Assembly: GCA_029204225.1 (NCBI GenBank)
Contig: CM055106.1
Coordinates: 12,212,107 to 12,276,106, forward strand
Reading direction: 5' to 3'
From: Diphasiastrum complanatum
Taxonomy: Eukaryota; Streptophyta; Lycopodiopsida; Lycopodiales; Lycopodiaceae
DNA length: 64,000 nt
The notes beneath the pieces are model-generated. The model worked only from the letters and a program-made list of their open reading frames with translations, was not told where the DNA came from and did no database searches. Both the position numbers and the translations under genes were made by a program. Of the stretch, positions 45,271 to 55,869 are shown piece by piece. How positions within the stretch are numbered: position 1 is the first letter of the stretch; each line of letters starts with the position of its first letter.

Positions 45271-45508
45271 CAAAGACTACAGTGGTCTCCCACAAGTTCT
45301 GGATGTTACAGGATCTGTTTTGTTTAAGCTTTCACTTTTACAAGATTCCAACCTCCTGGATAATAGTAGGAACCAAAAATGCTCCTACTAGAGTATTATC
45401 CACATGATAGCTTACCAGCTCATTCTTTCCTACAAACTGATGTTTTCATACTGGAAGATTGCAAGCACAGAGACAAGTTCAAAAGTAGATGTCTAGGGCT
45501 GCCAATAC

Positions 45509-46918
45509 CTTCAACAGACCACCAGTCACCAACTTTGGATTGTGCAGGTGAAAGCTTCTTGACAATTGACACGGAGTCCTGCCAGTTATTGTAACCTCCA
45601 TGTATCCAAATCTCTTTACTGAAAGCAAGTGGTCCAGAAGACCGACAGTAAAAAATATTTACTGTCCCTCCAGCACAGAAATTTGAAGGCTCAAACTTCC
45701 AGACACCCTCCATGTTCTTGACAGCTTTGCGTATAAATAATTGTTCTCTTTCACGCTGTTCCTTAACAATTCTAACCGCCTCTGCCTTATCAGCTTCCTC
45801 AGCTGCCTTTATTTCTGCCCGTTTGTGCTCTTCTGCAGCAATGCGTTCCTTCTCTGCCTGTTCTGCTGCCAAGCGCTCTGCCTCTTTTCTCTTCTCCTCA
45901 ATCAAAAAGTCCTCAAACTCACCTTTCATCATGCCACCCTCAACTAGCACAAAGAAGTCGTTTGTTGCATTATTTTCATAGATATTTTCACCATTAAAAA
46001 ATACAAAATCGATTTTGTACGCTTCTCTCGGTACCTGAACTGAGCAGACCCACCAGTCTCCTGGAAGATCACTTTTTTGCATTCCAACGCTAAAAGGGAT
46101 CCACCTCCAATCATTGAATGCACCCATAATTATTATTCTTGGTTGGTTTACCAAAACTGTGGTACTGCGATTTAGAAATATTTGCACTTCACTTCCAGCT
46201 CGAACAGTTTGTGGATAGAAAAATACCTTGTTTCCAGCGAAGGAATTTGCTTCAACCAGCTTTAGGAGGTCCAATTTTTGGGCTTCAATCTGAGCCAAGC
46301 GTAGTACCTCTTCCTCCAAGAAGACCTCTTTCTCTCTTTTTTGAGCAAGAGCTTCCTCTACATCCGGTTGTTTCTTCATATTTTCCAATACCGCTAGATG
46401 GCTTTGCCTGGTACCGTCCACCTCTTCTTTGGATATGTCTCTCTCTGTGGCAAAAATTGTAACTGAACTTGTCTCTACATCTTCTGAGGGTGCATCATTC
46501 TCTGTAACGTCAATTGTAACTGTACTTGTCTCTACCTCTTCTGAGGGTGCATCTTTCTCTGTAGCATCAATTGTAAATGTGCTTTTCTCTAACTCTTCTC
46601 CAGGTACATCATTCTGTATAGTGTCAGTTATATACCGTTCTTCTGCAAGAAAAGAGTGATTAAGTCGCATTTGCTGATTTTCTTCTGAACTTTTTATCAA
46701 GGTCAATTTTGAATCGCTCTCACGAGCAAGTTTTTCTGGAATACGTTCTTCTCCTTGCATCTTTTTAACATTCCCAGTACCTGCAACCCGAGAATCCATC
46801 GAAACTTCTTCATGACGTTCCTGAAGTTCGGTTGATTTCCATTGTGGACCACCTGACAGCTGTTTCCTTGGAGTGGCACTTGTCAGCTTTCCGTTTCCAG
46901 ATTTTCTTCTGGAGTTGG
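45509..46918 (-). CDS. SS3: SSIII exon: acidic linker, CBM53-1, coiled coil, most of CBM53-2
   Basis: About 469 complete codons. The acceptor (TTCTCTTCAG) ends at 46919 and the exon opens in phase 2 with NSRRKSGNGK; the ORF has an internal Met at 46799 that is not the true start. Order: basic then acidic Ser/Thr/Glu-rich linker with three 19-residue repeats (46589-46419); first CBM53 from about 46230 to 45935 with VFFYPQTVRAG, IIIMGAFNDWRW and KIDFVFFNG; a Glu/Lys/Ala-rich helix likely to form a coiled coil (about 45930-45730); second CBM53 starting at VWKFEPSNF with WIHGGYNNWQDS and ending GDWWSVE at the donor GTATTG (45508). The Trp residues in the GxFNxW-type motifs are the kind that stack on glucan in this family. 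CBM53 modules like these mediate starch and partner binding in SSIII. The (GA)n tract just 5' of the acceptor is unusual. Confidence 0.95.
46419..46589 (-). repeat. Three in-frame 57-bp tandem repeats in the SSIII linker
   Basis: Three consecutive 19-residue units sit inside the large SSIII exon: EKSTFTIDATEKDAPSEEV, ETSTVTIDVTENDAPSEDV and ETSSVTIFATERDISKEEV. A weaker partial copy (IQNDVPGEEL) precedes them. The units keep the frame and are acidic and Ser/Thr-rich, which fits an unstructured spacer between the transit region and the first CBM53. Confidence 0.9.
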
Positions 46919-46947
46919 CTGAAGAGAATCATATTGATTTAATTCTC

Positions 46948-46949
<2 letters not shown>

Positions 46950-47043
<94 letters not shown>
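46950..47043. repeat. (CT)n microsatellite, about 93 bp, beside SSIII acceptor
   Basis: Uninterrupted CT dinucleotides on the plus strand, so GA on the SSIII sense strand. It ends about 30 bp from the splice acceptor of the large SSIII exon, where a pyrimidine tract would normally lie. Confidence 0.97.
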
Positions 47044-47046
<3 letters not shown>

Positions 47047-48211
47047 CACAATTGTCAAACTGGCTTACACAGAATTAGCAAAATAGACTACAAAGATGTG
47101 ACAAATGAAGTGACACTTCTGCAGGACATCAGATTAGAATGTGTATGATACATTAAAAATGTTCCATGGTCTGATTTGAATGAGCTTATTTAACTGAGTC
47201 AAACGCTCAAACGCGTTTGAATCCGCTGGTGCCTGTTCAAAACGTGGAATCTTTTTCGGGTTTTTTCTTTTTTTGGCTGCTGTTGTAGCAAAAGATATGT
47301 GCTGATCTATTGTAATTAGGCCCCGAACTTCCAGAATCCAGATTCCATCATTCAAATTTCATATTCCAGAATTTAGATTCCGTATTACATATCTCATGAT
47401 GTGCATTGTACATACTCCATTCAACTATCAAATTGTACATCCGGAACTGTATAATGATTAATCATCAATGCCAATTTCCAAAATCAAAAAATGAAGATTC
47501 AAATTTCAAATGTAAACAAGAGCAGCTACTACCTAGTTCCAAAGTCCGACCTTCAACTTCCATCAACAAAAAAAATTTAATCTATAATAGTAACTCAAAT
47601 GTGGCATGCGCACAAATTTAACAAAAATATGTATGGTGTATGATATCAAACTGTCACTGCTCCAGGAGGACTACATAAAGAGCCAGTATTTCAAGACACA
47701 TGAATCATGACTCAAATGTTACAACTTGGGATCAATCTAGAGACATAGGATGAATCATGAAATACTACTTTCTAGAATCTAGATTCCAGTTGTACATCTT
47801 ATATCTATTGCCCAACATCCATCTCCAACATCCATCTTCCTACAATATCCTCCTATTCCTCCTCGGAAGCTCTCGTGCAGCGGTTGCAACAAGCTCCCCT
47901 TCATCATCATCATTGTTGATGGAGCCATCCTCATTGTCAAATGAATGCTTCTCTTCGTCCTCTTTTTCAGATTTGTAGTCTTCCTCAGAGGTCTCTAAAT
48001 GGTCGATAAGCTCCTCATCCTTCACAACACAAGAGCTGGTAGCCTCTCTGTGCCTAGGTCCTACATGCAAGGATTGGCAACAGTTACAACTTCAAGCTTA
48101 CAGCTTTGAGTTTCCCATTTACAATGAAGTGTGATGCATTGATGTAATTTACTAAGTCGAAAGTTCTTTGTAACTGATCATTGATGTTTGAAGTTTGATT
48201 CTTGAATTGGG
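47044..48211. other. Upstream SSIII intron, no gene
   Basis: Word locus at 47195-47240 (CAAACGCTCAAACGCGTTTGA). The rest is AT-rich with many AATTCC/ATTCCA phrases. The minus frame 47134-47355 was not accepted as an exon. Confidence 0.5.
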
Positions 48212-48216
48212 AAATG

Positions 48217-50430
48217 TGATAGAATTCAGAAATTGAAGTAAACTAATCTTATTAGTACTCACACAAAACATCAATCACAAGAGGAAGAAGATGGACTGCA
48301 AGAAGCTATGCTTCATAAACTGGAAACTGAGATTACAATGGAGGTGGGCGCCCATCTGCTCTTATAGAGATTGCCCACAATCAAAAGCAAAAGCTATCCT
48401 TCTACAATAGCAATTGGAATACTAATTATGAAGTCTTAACAATAGAAATCTATGCTATCTTAGTTAAAATAGATTTCTATACTATTCTAGCAAAATTGGT
48501 ACTAACTTAGGTACCTATACTTAAAATAGATAGTACCTATACTAAATATAGAAATATGCCTTCTAGCACGCAGGCTGGCCTCTACAATGAATTAATTAAC
48601 CATTATTTCCTAACACTCCCCCTTAATGGATAATTGATTATCAATAACACCTAGGAGTGTCCTGAACTTCTCAAATTTTTCACGACCAAGTCCTTTTGTG
48701 AAGATAACTGCAACTTGATCATTGGTGTCGCAGTAGATCAACCAGCTTCATACTTATCTATAGAACCATCAAACTTAAACTTGATTCTATACATCCACTT
48801 GCAACCTGCTGGAAGTACAACAAGATCCCATGTCTCATTTTTCAATAGAACTGTACTCCTCATCCATGGCAACCTTCCAAACTAGCTCCTTTGCAGCATC
48901 TTCATAAAATAAAGGATCTTCTGAATCCAACACTGAAGCCATAAATGCATAATGCGTTTCTTCTCCATCTTCACAATAGTTGACACTTGAACGTGTCAAT
49001 CTCTTAGCTCCTTGTTGACTCGATTCTCCCTCATCCAACATTTTACTATCTTGTATAGTCTCACAATACCATCTTGGCAACTTCTTTGTAGGTGACTTAG
49101 AAGGAGAATATGTATCAAATACTCTTGACCTTTCCTTACGTTTACCAAGATCCACCTGTGTACTTAACCTTGGTACAATTTGTGTAGAAGGTGTATCACA
49201 TGGACCTGTATCTTCCAGAACATCATCTATAAGAGGAGTTTATACATCCTCCTCGTGATCTTCTAGGTTAGAAGACTCACTTTCTTCGAACACAACATCC
49301 CTGCTCATAATTACCTTCTTACTGGTAAGATTATAAAGGCGATATGCCTTCTCTTCCTCATCATAACCCAAGAATAAACACTTGATTGCCTTTGAATCAA
49401 GTTTTTGACGATTATCTTTAGAAATGTGAGCATATGCAACACAACCAAAAACTCGTAGATGATCCACTTTAGGTTTTATACTGTGAAAGCTTCTTCTAGA
49501 GTTCGATTTAGAACAACTTTTGTAGGATTTATGTTAAGTAAGTAAACTGCTGTACTAACTGCTTCGCCCCACAAATGATTCTAGAACTCTGTAGATATGA
49601 ACTCACCTCCCTTATCTAAACGTAGAATCTTGATTTGCTTTCCTGTCTGCTGTCCTAGATAGAACCTGTCTGGTTCTAACTTGTACAGGTTCTACCGCCC
49701 TCAGATACCACCTATCTGATCGTTGCCTGTCTGGTTGATGCCATCCTCAGCTGTTGCCTCCCTCAGATAATACCTGTCTCAGATGTTGCCGCTATCCAGA
49801 CCTATCCAGGTGCTATTGTCCTTAGGTAGAACCTGTCCTGGCTGCGACCTTCAATAGTTGCTGCCGCCTTCAGATGAACCTGCACAAGGCAAAACCTACA
49901 CCAATTCTGACATTTTGTTTAGGTGCGCCTGCACCAGATATGTCTGCACTAGAAAACGCCTGTTCTGCTGTTCTGGATGCTGCCTCCCTCAGATCTGCCT
50001 GATTGATGCGGCTGCCTATGCTCTGATACCATGATAGAATTCAGAAATCAGAGTAAACTAATCTTATTAGTACTCACACAAAACATCAATCACAAGGGGA
50101 AGAAGGTGGACTGCAAGAAGCTATGCTTCATAAACTGGAAACTAAGATTACAATGGAGGTGGGCACCCATTTGCTCTTATAGAGATTGCCCACAATCAAA
50201 AGCAAAAGCTATCCTTCTACAATAGCAATTGGAATACTAATTATGAAGTCTTAACAATAAAAATCTATGCTATCTTAGCTAAAATAGATTTCTATACTAT
50301 TCTAGCAAAATTGGTACTAACTTAGGTACCTCTACTAAAAATAGACAGTACCTATACTGAAAATAGAAATAGGCCTTCTAGCACGCAGGCTGGCCTCTAC
50401 AATGAACTAATTAACCATTAATTCCTAACA
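48217..50430 (-). mobile_element. Short Copia element with both LTRs and perfect target-site duplication
   Basis: The LTRs, 48217-48615 and 50032-50430, are each 399 bp and differ little. On the plus strand they begin TGATAGAATTCAG and end TTCCTAACA. AAATG flanks both ends (48212-48216, 50431-50435). The primer site, read on the minus strand as TGGTATCAGAGCATAG, ends at 50031, so the element is minus-strand. Only about 1.4 kb lies between the LTRs: leader, integrase end (LRVFGCVAYAHISKDNRQKL, CLFLGYDEEEKAYRLYNLTS) and RT start (AAKELVWKVAMDEEYSSIEK, then LPAGCKWMYRIKFKFDGSID). Gag, protease, integrase core and most of RT are deleted. Confidence 0.93.
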
Positions 50431-50435
50431 AAATG

Positions 50436-52150
50436 GGCATTCGGATTCCGGAATTAACCTACAATGAATAGGGCCTCCTGATGGAGGAATGCATACATAT
50501 CTCTCATGTGATCTCCGTGACAAGTCTGGAACCCTTTCCCTGTCAATATCGTCAAATCGATCTATAAAACTCTTTGGAATCAAATCAATCAAAACTTCAA
50601 ATTCAACTTCTATAATTTCCAGATTCAAAGTTAATGCTCAAACTTCATAGTACATACTTCACACTAAAACCCGCTACAACTTACCTGTATGGTGCTCTCT
50701 TGTTAACTTTAGCCTCTCTAGCAATCACGAGCTGGCATGCACAAACACCAACCTATCAAGATGAGAGGTGAAAAGTATGTTCCTCCTTTTCGTGTGACTA
50801 AGCGTGAACGTACCACAATTCGTCTCACACACAACTATTGTGCAATCCTAAGAGAGGATCTAATAGCAAGCCTTTGTAGATTGAGAACATCAATCCCATA
50901 TTTCCCCCACCATGACATGCGGTGCAACATACCTAAGCATTCAGAAACTTCTAGTTACTATAACTTTCAACGTAAGCCTTGCTATTTATGCAAATCTTGT
51001 GCATCAAGAGTGATATAAGATGAGAATATCAAAGGGTCTAGAATGGGAGGATACGCATGCACTGATCTGATGCCCTAGGCTCTTGCATCTATACCATGAG
51101 TTAAATAGGCCTTCGCTTTTGTGTATGTGAGTAAAGTGATAAGTTAATAATGATACTATTACGTAAAGGAGAATGTTATTTCGACATAGTGTATGCTTTA
51201 CATGAGGAGAGGAGTGAAAAGCTTTTATGGAGGAAAAAGACATACCTAGCAAAGAGATTGTTTTGTTAAACATTGATTTGAGTCATGACTTGCACAAGAA
51301 ATCAGAATGAGATTTGAGAATCGAGATTCAAGATGTAGTTATAGCCTACTAATTGCTAGCAACTAAGCCCTTAAATCTTCTTACAATTACAAAACTTTAA
51401 AGAAATTATAATTTACAAGTTATTACCCTCTCTCAACTGCGGCTCAGAGGTCCCTAACTCTAGGGTCTTGTTCCTAAACACCTCTAAGTCATCCAAAAGT
51501 CTGGCTTGATCAACAAGATTAGAATAGACCCAACCAATGTAAGATTTCCATTCATCCTTGAGCTCCCTGTCATGGAACTCAGCATCGCACCAATGGGTGA
51601 AGTACATTAGCCACAGACATATGGGCTGATGGAACCACTGGCATCTAGTTTGTCAGTAGCCTTGCATACCTTCAAGCTTGTCAAATTCAAGGATCCAAAA
51701 TTAGTAGTCATGAAATTTGAAATTTGAATTTTGAATGTTTGATGAAGTTCCAATTTTGAAGATGGAAAAGAAAAAATCAACAATAAACCAAGGGTCAATT
51801 CAAAGTTAGAAAATGCAAGCTGCCAACTTGCAACTTGAAATTTCAAGAACTCAATAGTTACATGTGACATAGAACATACAGGAGTTGCACAGAAACGCGT
51901 TTCTGAAACTGCGTTTCTGGCATAGAAACATGATAAAAAAAACAGATTACATTTTTTTTTTGCCCCCTCCTCGTGGCCAAAAACGCACCAGCCGTGGAGG
52001 AGGCAAACTTTTTTAAAATGAGCTATCGGACTCGGATGAGGGCATGTGAATAGTCGGCAGGCATCTATTCAGTGATACGGAGGCGGTGCACACGGTGCCA
52101 GGGGGATCTGAGCTTCGTGGGGAGCAAAACCATCGACTTCTAATTTTTGG
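50436..52150. other. SSIII upstream intron or flank, no gene
   Basis: Continues the sequence interrupted by the Copia insertion. Contains GAATTTGAAATTTGAATTT-like phrases near 51720 and a word locus at 51888-51940. No coding sequence accepted. Confidence 0.45.
51888..51940. repeat. Palindromic-word locus (GAAACGCGTTTC)
   Basis: GTTGCACAGAAACGCGTTTC, TGAAACTGCGTTTCTGG and CATAGAAACATG. It opens with GTTGCA, the mirror of the GCAAC ends seen elsewhere. Confidence 0.75.
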
Positions 52151-52157
52151 TAGGTGT

Positions 52158-53123
52158 GTTGGATTTATCTCCTCTACTCTCCTAAATCCCATGTTAATCT
52201 AGTTCCATTCATATCGCTGCAGTTTTACATGCATTGTCGCACAGACTGCAGAAGTACTCTATTACTAAAGACACAGGCAAGAGAATGGCACCGACTTGTC
52301 GGGGTTGGCCGACTTATCGGGGAAGGCCGACTAGGCTGACTTATCGGAGAGTCCGACTTGTTGACTTAACTGACATATTGGGGAAACCCGACTTGTCCAA
52401 CATATCGACTACAACTTAATTGGCCACGGCAGCAACTAGCTCGACTCCGAATAGTCGAAGCCTTCCCACGCCCACTTCTTGTACTGTGCAACAACTTGGA
52501 GAATGACAGCAGCAGCAGCCACGAGCTCCTCCAGACGGCATAACGGCTCCACGCCCTCTTCTTAGTACACTCATCTGCACAAATGAAAATTGTATATAGA
52601 TGACCATTGTAATCTAATTATCTAAAAAGTAAGTGGATCAAATATAGTGATTTACAGAGAGACAGACACTGTAGATGCTTTCATGCATCGATTCTTTCTT
52701 CAGACTGATTGTCAGTAATAGGCTCATAGCTTTTACAGAGCGGATCTAGCTTCCTGAGCACGCGGTTTCGTCCGCTATTGTCTTGTGCTCATAGCATCAA
52801 TCTGACTTGTATTTCTATACCTTAATCTGAATCAATCATTGTCTTTTATTGCGTTCAGAGTTCTTGTCAGAATTGTATGTTTAAGCTATTTCATCTTCTT
52901 GTCTGACTTTCTTACTGCTTTGTCTGATTGTCTGCTCTTCCGCTTCCGCAAAACAACTGCGCAATTAAGCTCTATTATAGTTTTGTGATCACCTACTGTA
53001 GTAGTAGTGCACGCACCGAGGGGAATGGTCGACCACTGCCTTTGTGCGGTAGTGGGATCGTTCCGATCCGATTGTTCGACCAGTCCGAGTCGTCAGACTC
53101 TACACCATTCCATTTCAACAGCA
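52158..53123 (+). repeat. 5' LTR of Copia element (start uncertain)
   Basis: Ends CAACAGCA just before a degenerate primer site (TGTAATCAGAGCC, 53124-53136), so this DNA should be an LTR. TGTTGGATTTATC at 52158 is a possible start. Includes a degenerate repeat of CGACTTATCGGGG at 52290-52410. Confidence 0.45.
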
Positions 53124-53333
53124 TGTAATCAGAGCCTACCTAATTCCTAATCTGATACTTACATCGTGTCAGAAGCGGTTTTATCTCAGAGCTATTTTTA
53201 TAGCCTGATAAGCTTCCCATAGAACCTGATTCTATTAGCCGATAGAATAATTGTTTTCTTGTTCTGTAAATAGCATTAGAATTCCATTCTTAAGTCACTG
53301 ATAGTTATTACTGTCACTTAAACTAACTTCCAC

Positions 53334-54131
53334 ATGGATTCCCAAGGGAAAACCAGTCCCATCGTGGACAAGCTCGATGGAGCCAATTACAATCTGTGGA
53401 AATTTAAGATGAAAATTGTGCTAATGGCTAAGGAGTTGTATAATGTTGTCACAGGTGCAGAGGCAAGACCCGAAGCCGACGATGCTGCAATCTCCCGATG
53501 GAAGTTGAAGGATGGCAAGGCTTTTGCGCTAATCATCCTCAACATATCAGACACGCAAATCGACCATGTCTCTGAAGTTCAGACCTCCAAGAAAGTCTGG
53601 GACATCTTGAGCACCCTGTACATAGTGCGCGACGTAGCTTCCAAGCTACATCTAAGGAGAAAATTCTTGTCCCTCAAGATGACAAATGGTGATTCCCTAC
53701 AGAATCACATCAACCAGTTCAAGAACCTGTTGAAGCAAATGGCCATTGTCAGATCAATCATAGACGATCAAGACACAGTAATGACACTGCTTTCAAGCTT
53801 GCCAAGCTCATACGACAACTGGGTGATGATCATCATGACACACCCAAAACTGACTCTTTCAAGAGTCATTACAATGTTGTTGCAAGAAGACACCAGAAGG
53901 AACAAACCCGCAAGTTCTTCAACTGTCGACTCTCACGCCTTATACACCAACAAAGGCTCAAATAAGCAGAAGAAGAAAGGCCTGAAGCAATCAAAGCAAA
54001 ACCAAACCAACCGACAAGGAAGAAGCTATTCTGTAGATACTACAAACGAACCAACCACGAGCTTCAAGATTGCCGCATACTACAAGCCAAGAACAACAGC
54101 AAAGGGCAATCGAATCAGATGGCAAATGTAG
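53334..54131 (+). CDS. Copia gag, open
   Basis: 265 residues from MDSQGKTSPIVDKLDGANYN. Contains the UBN2-type gag core; would build the particle that packages the element RNA. The C-terminal CCHC segment is out of frame (the last 30 residues are frame-shifted text), so the protein is not complete. Best-preserved retroelement frame in the window. Confidence 0.85.
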   Translation: MDSQGKTSPIVDKLDGANYNLWKFKMKIVLMAKELYNVVTGAEARPEADDAAISRWKLKDGKAFALIILNISDTQIDHVSEVQTSKKVWDILSTLYIVRDVASKLHLRRKFLSLKMTNGDSLQNHINQFKNLLKQMAIVRSIIDDQDTVMTLLSSLPSSYDNWVMIIMTHPKLTLSRVITMLLQEDTRRNKPASSSTVDSHALYTNKGSNKQKKKGLKQSKQNQTNRQGRSYSVDTTNEPTTSFKIAAYYKPRTTAKGNRIRWQM

Positions 54132-54589
54132 CTGCAGAAGCACCACAGCCTAACCAAGAAGCAGATCATGATGCATTCATGACCAGCCATCAAGAAGCAT
54201 CAAACGACAGCTCTTGGCTTTTGGATTCCGGAGCCACACAGCACATGACCAACCATATCGGTTGTTTCGAGTCCTATATGCCTTATAGTACCAAAAGATA
54301 TGTTCACCTGGGCGACAATAGCACACAGGCTATCAAAGGTGAAGGTACAGTAAGATTGAGCTTTGCAAATGATCAATCCAAACTACTTTCTAATGTCCTA
54401 CATGTACCAAATCTGCTCTCTATAAGCAGAATTACAGATCTAGGACATAAAGTAGAATTCGAATCTGATCAATGTAAAGTAATCGATAGGACAGGCAAGA
54501 TCCTAGCACTCGGAAAGAGGCATGGATACTTGTACAGATTTTGTCATTGCTTTTCTGCCTCTAGTCAGGCTCTTAATACTTCTGTATAG
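54119..54589 (+). CDS. Copia protease, open
   Basis: 156 residues with SSWLLDSGATQHMTNHIGCF, LGDNSTQAIKGEGTVRLSFA and HVPNLLSISRITDLGHKVEF. The catalytic Asp-Ser-Gly is intact. It overlaps the end of gag by 13 bp in another frame; in an intact element gag and protease would be one polyprotein, so the overlap marks a frameshift. Confidence 0.85.
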   Translation: MANVAAEAPQPNQEADHDAFMTSHQEASNDSSWLLDSGATQHMTNHIGCFESYMPYSTKRYVHLGDNSTQAIKGEGTVRLSFANDQSKLLSNVLHVPNLLSISRITDLGHKVEFESDQCKVIDRTGKILALGKRHGYLYRFCHCFSASSQALNTSV

Positions 54590-55099
54590 ATCAATAAAAG
54601 TTTACTTTGGCATTATAGACTTGGTTATTTGAATCATGCTTCTGTATTACATATGTCTAAGCAATCTATTGTTTTTTATCTCAACTATCCAAATAGGAAA
54701 GACAAATTACATGTCTGTCAAGACTGTTTAGTCGGTAAACAGGCTAGGAAACCATTCAGATCAAGCCATTAGCATGTTGCTAGACGAATATTAGATGTTG
54801 TGCATACAGACATATGTGGCCCAATGCAGAATACATATGGCCTCCGCTTCGCCCATCTTCGTCCGTATCACAAATTTCAATTTCTATGCCCTGATTCCAT
54901 GTGTTTTAGGGTTTAGGCATGGAGCCTCGTGTAAGCATCTACCTGGGAAGTGGTTCAGGCCTACACCACATTTCTTTACGCCTGCACAGACTCACACGCT
55001 AACAGCATTCGCCCGTTATCGCTCATATTGAAATAATTCGATCCCACGCCCTAATCCCAAGTGTTTTTTGGCACTTGCTCTGATAGTATGAATAGGAAT

Positions 55100-55726
55100 G
55101 ATTGTGACGTCTGCTCTGATGTTTTGAGCTCTATTTTAGCCTGGTAACGTTGTTCAATGCAATGTATTTTCTTCTACTAAACGTTTGCTTGCTTATTTTT
55201 GTTTGCAGGCTTGATCTCGTGTTGACACGATGCCGATGCGGGGTCGAGGCCTTTGGGCCGAGGTTGATCTTACAAAGAGGGATGTGGCTACACATCATGG
55301 CACAGGAGTCCACAGATGAAGATGCTTGCATTGTGGTGGGCTCTTCACAGGATCACTCACCAGGTTTAGGGCTCACTTGTTTGTTGCTCAGAGGGCCAGA
55401 TGGGCATTGGGCATATCTGATTGCCCCAGGATTTTTGATGAGGAGGTACAGAGATTGGACATGTACGGGCCCGATGGTACATCTACCCACCCAGACCATC
55501 ACAGGGTTCTGGACAGGGACAAGTAGCAGGGGTAGCTACAGGCTAACAGGCAGGGCTCACAGGCAGGCAGGTAAGGCCTACTACGAGGGGAGGGCCTAGT
55601 ACATGCCTAGTACATCACGGGCAGGGCATGGTATAGGTGCAGGGCCTAGTACAACACGTTCTGGGCATGGTTTAGGTGCACTGCATGGTCTAGGCTAGGC
55701 CACTCCAGTTCCATCCGCAGCAGTAG
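55100..55726 (+). pseudogene. Second BED-type zinc-finger fragment
   Basis: MPMRGRGLWAEVDLTKRDVA, then after a stop CLHCGGLFTGSLTRFRAHLF and GISDCPRIFDEEVQRLDMYG. CxxC, TRFRAHL and a following GIxDCP are the classic plant hAT BED pattern (CxYCxxxxxGGxTRIKxHLAGxxxxxVxxCP). It is followed by a degenerate GGCAGG/CTAGTACA-rich stretch and no transposase domain. Probably the N-terminal exon of a hAT-like transposase or a fragment of one; cut by the Gypsy LTR starting at 55727. Confidence 0.6.
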
Positions 55727-55869
55727 TGTAATAAATCCTAACACCACTGGTAGCATGCATACTGCCAAGTGTCGGCCACATGGCACTGACATGGCCGACT
55801 GTACGTTGAGACCCAACTGGGGGCCCTATCCTGCTGACAGGGTCCCTAAGCTGTGTTAGGCCCGCCATG

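Larger units (their letters stand above)
44231..45508. other. SSIII intron start, no gene
   Basis: Word locus at 44620-44700 (TTCGAATCG, GTGTTTGAATCGGG), C runs at 44717-44746, (CT)n at 45094-45146, T/A-rich DNA and a second word locus at 45226-45270 (CCGGTTCGAACCACGGTTCG then ACAACTATGG). Confidence 0.7.
5288..46918 (-). other. SS3: Starch synthase III gene, visible part (7 exons)
   Basis: Span of the only recognisable host gene. Seven exons at 46918-45509, 27118-26904, 18259-17989, 16531-16350, 8131-8024, 6477-6368 and 5393-5288 join in frame, each with an AG acceptor and GT donor, and encode CBM53 starch-binding modules followed by the start of a GT5 glucosyltransferase. In the known family the enzyme works in plastids, adding glucose from ADP-glucose to amylopectin chains. 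Introns are about 18.4, 8.6, 1.5, 8.2, 1.5 and 1.0 kb. The acceptor before the first visible exon shows that a further 5' exon, expected to carry the transit peptide, lies upstream; I could not find it up to the right edge. The exon expected next (HCHDWSSA-type motif) is not seen between 1 and 5287. No stop or frameshift was seen in any exon, so I read it as a functional gene. SSIII is preferred over SSIV because of the CBM53 modules. Confidence 0.93.
53124..54845 (+). mobile_element. Copia element, 5' half
   Basis: gag at 53334-54131 (KLDGANYNLWKFKMKIVLM, LHLRRKFLSLKMTNGDSLQN, LLSSLPSSYDNWVMII), protease at 54119-54589 (WLLDSGATQHMTNHIGCF with intact DSGA; LLSNVLHVPNLLSISRITDL), then GAG-pre-integrase across stops (LLWHYRLGYLNHASVLHMSK, CLVGKQARKPF) and the first integrase phrase VVHTDICGPMQNTYG. 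It breaks off at about 54840. The gag is one open frame of 265 residues; a zinc knuckle is decayed by frameshift near 54030. No 3' LTR found. Confidence 0.9.

Noticed and set aside
45712-45981. Plus open frames opposite the large SSIII exon, also at 46139-46659
   Set aside because: Shadows of the SSIII coding strand; no domain.
46873-47148. Plus open frame with Ser-Leu repeats
   Set aside because: Translation of the (CT)n microsatellite antisense to SSIII.
47134-47355. Minus frame with a Lys-rich stretch as the SSIII first exon
   Set aside because: No suitable donor in phase with the exon at 46918, no transit-peptide character at a Met start, and it overlaps a CAAACGCGTTTGA word locus.
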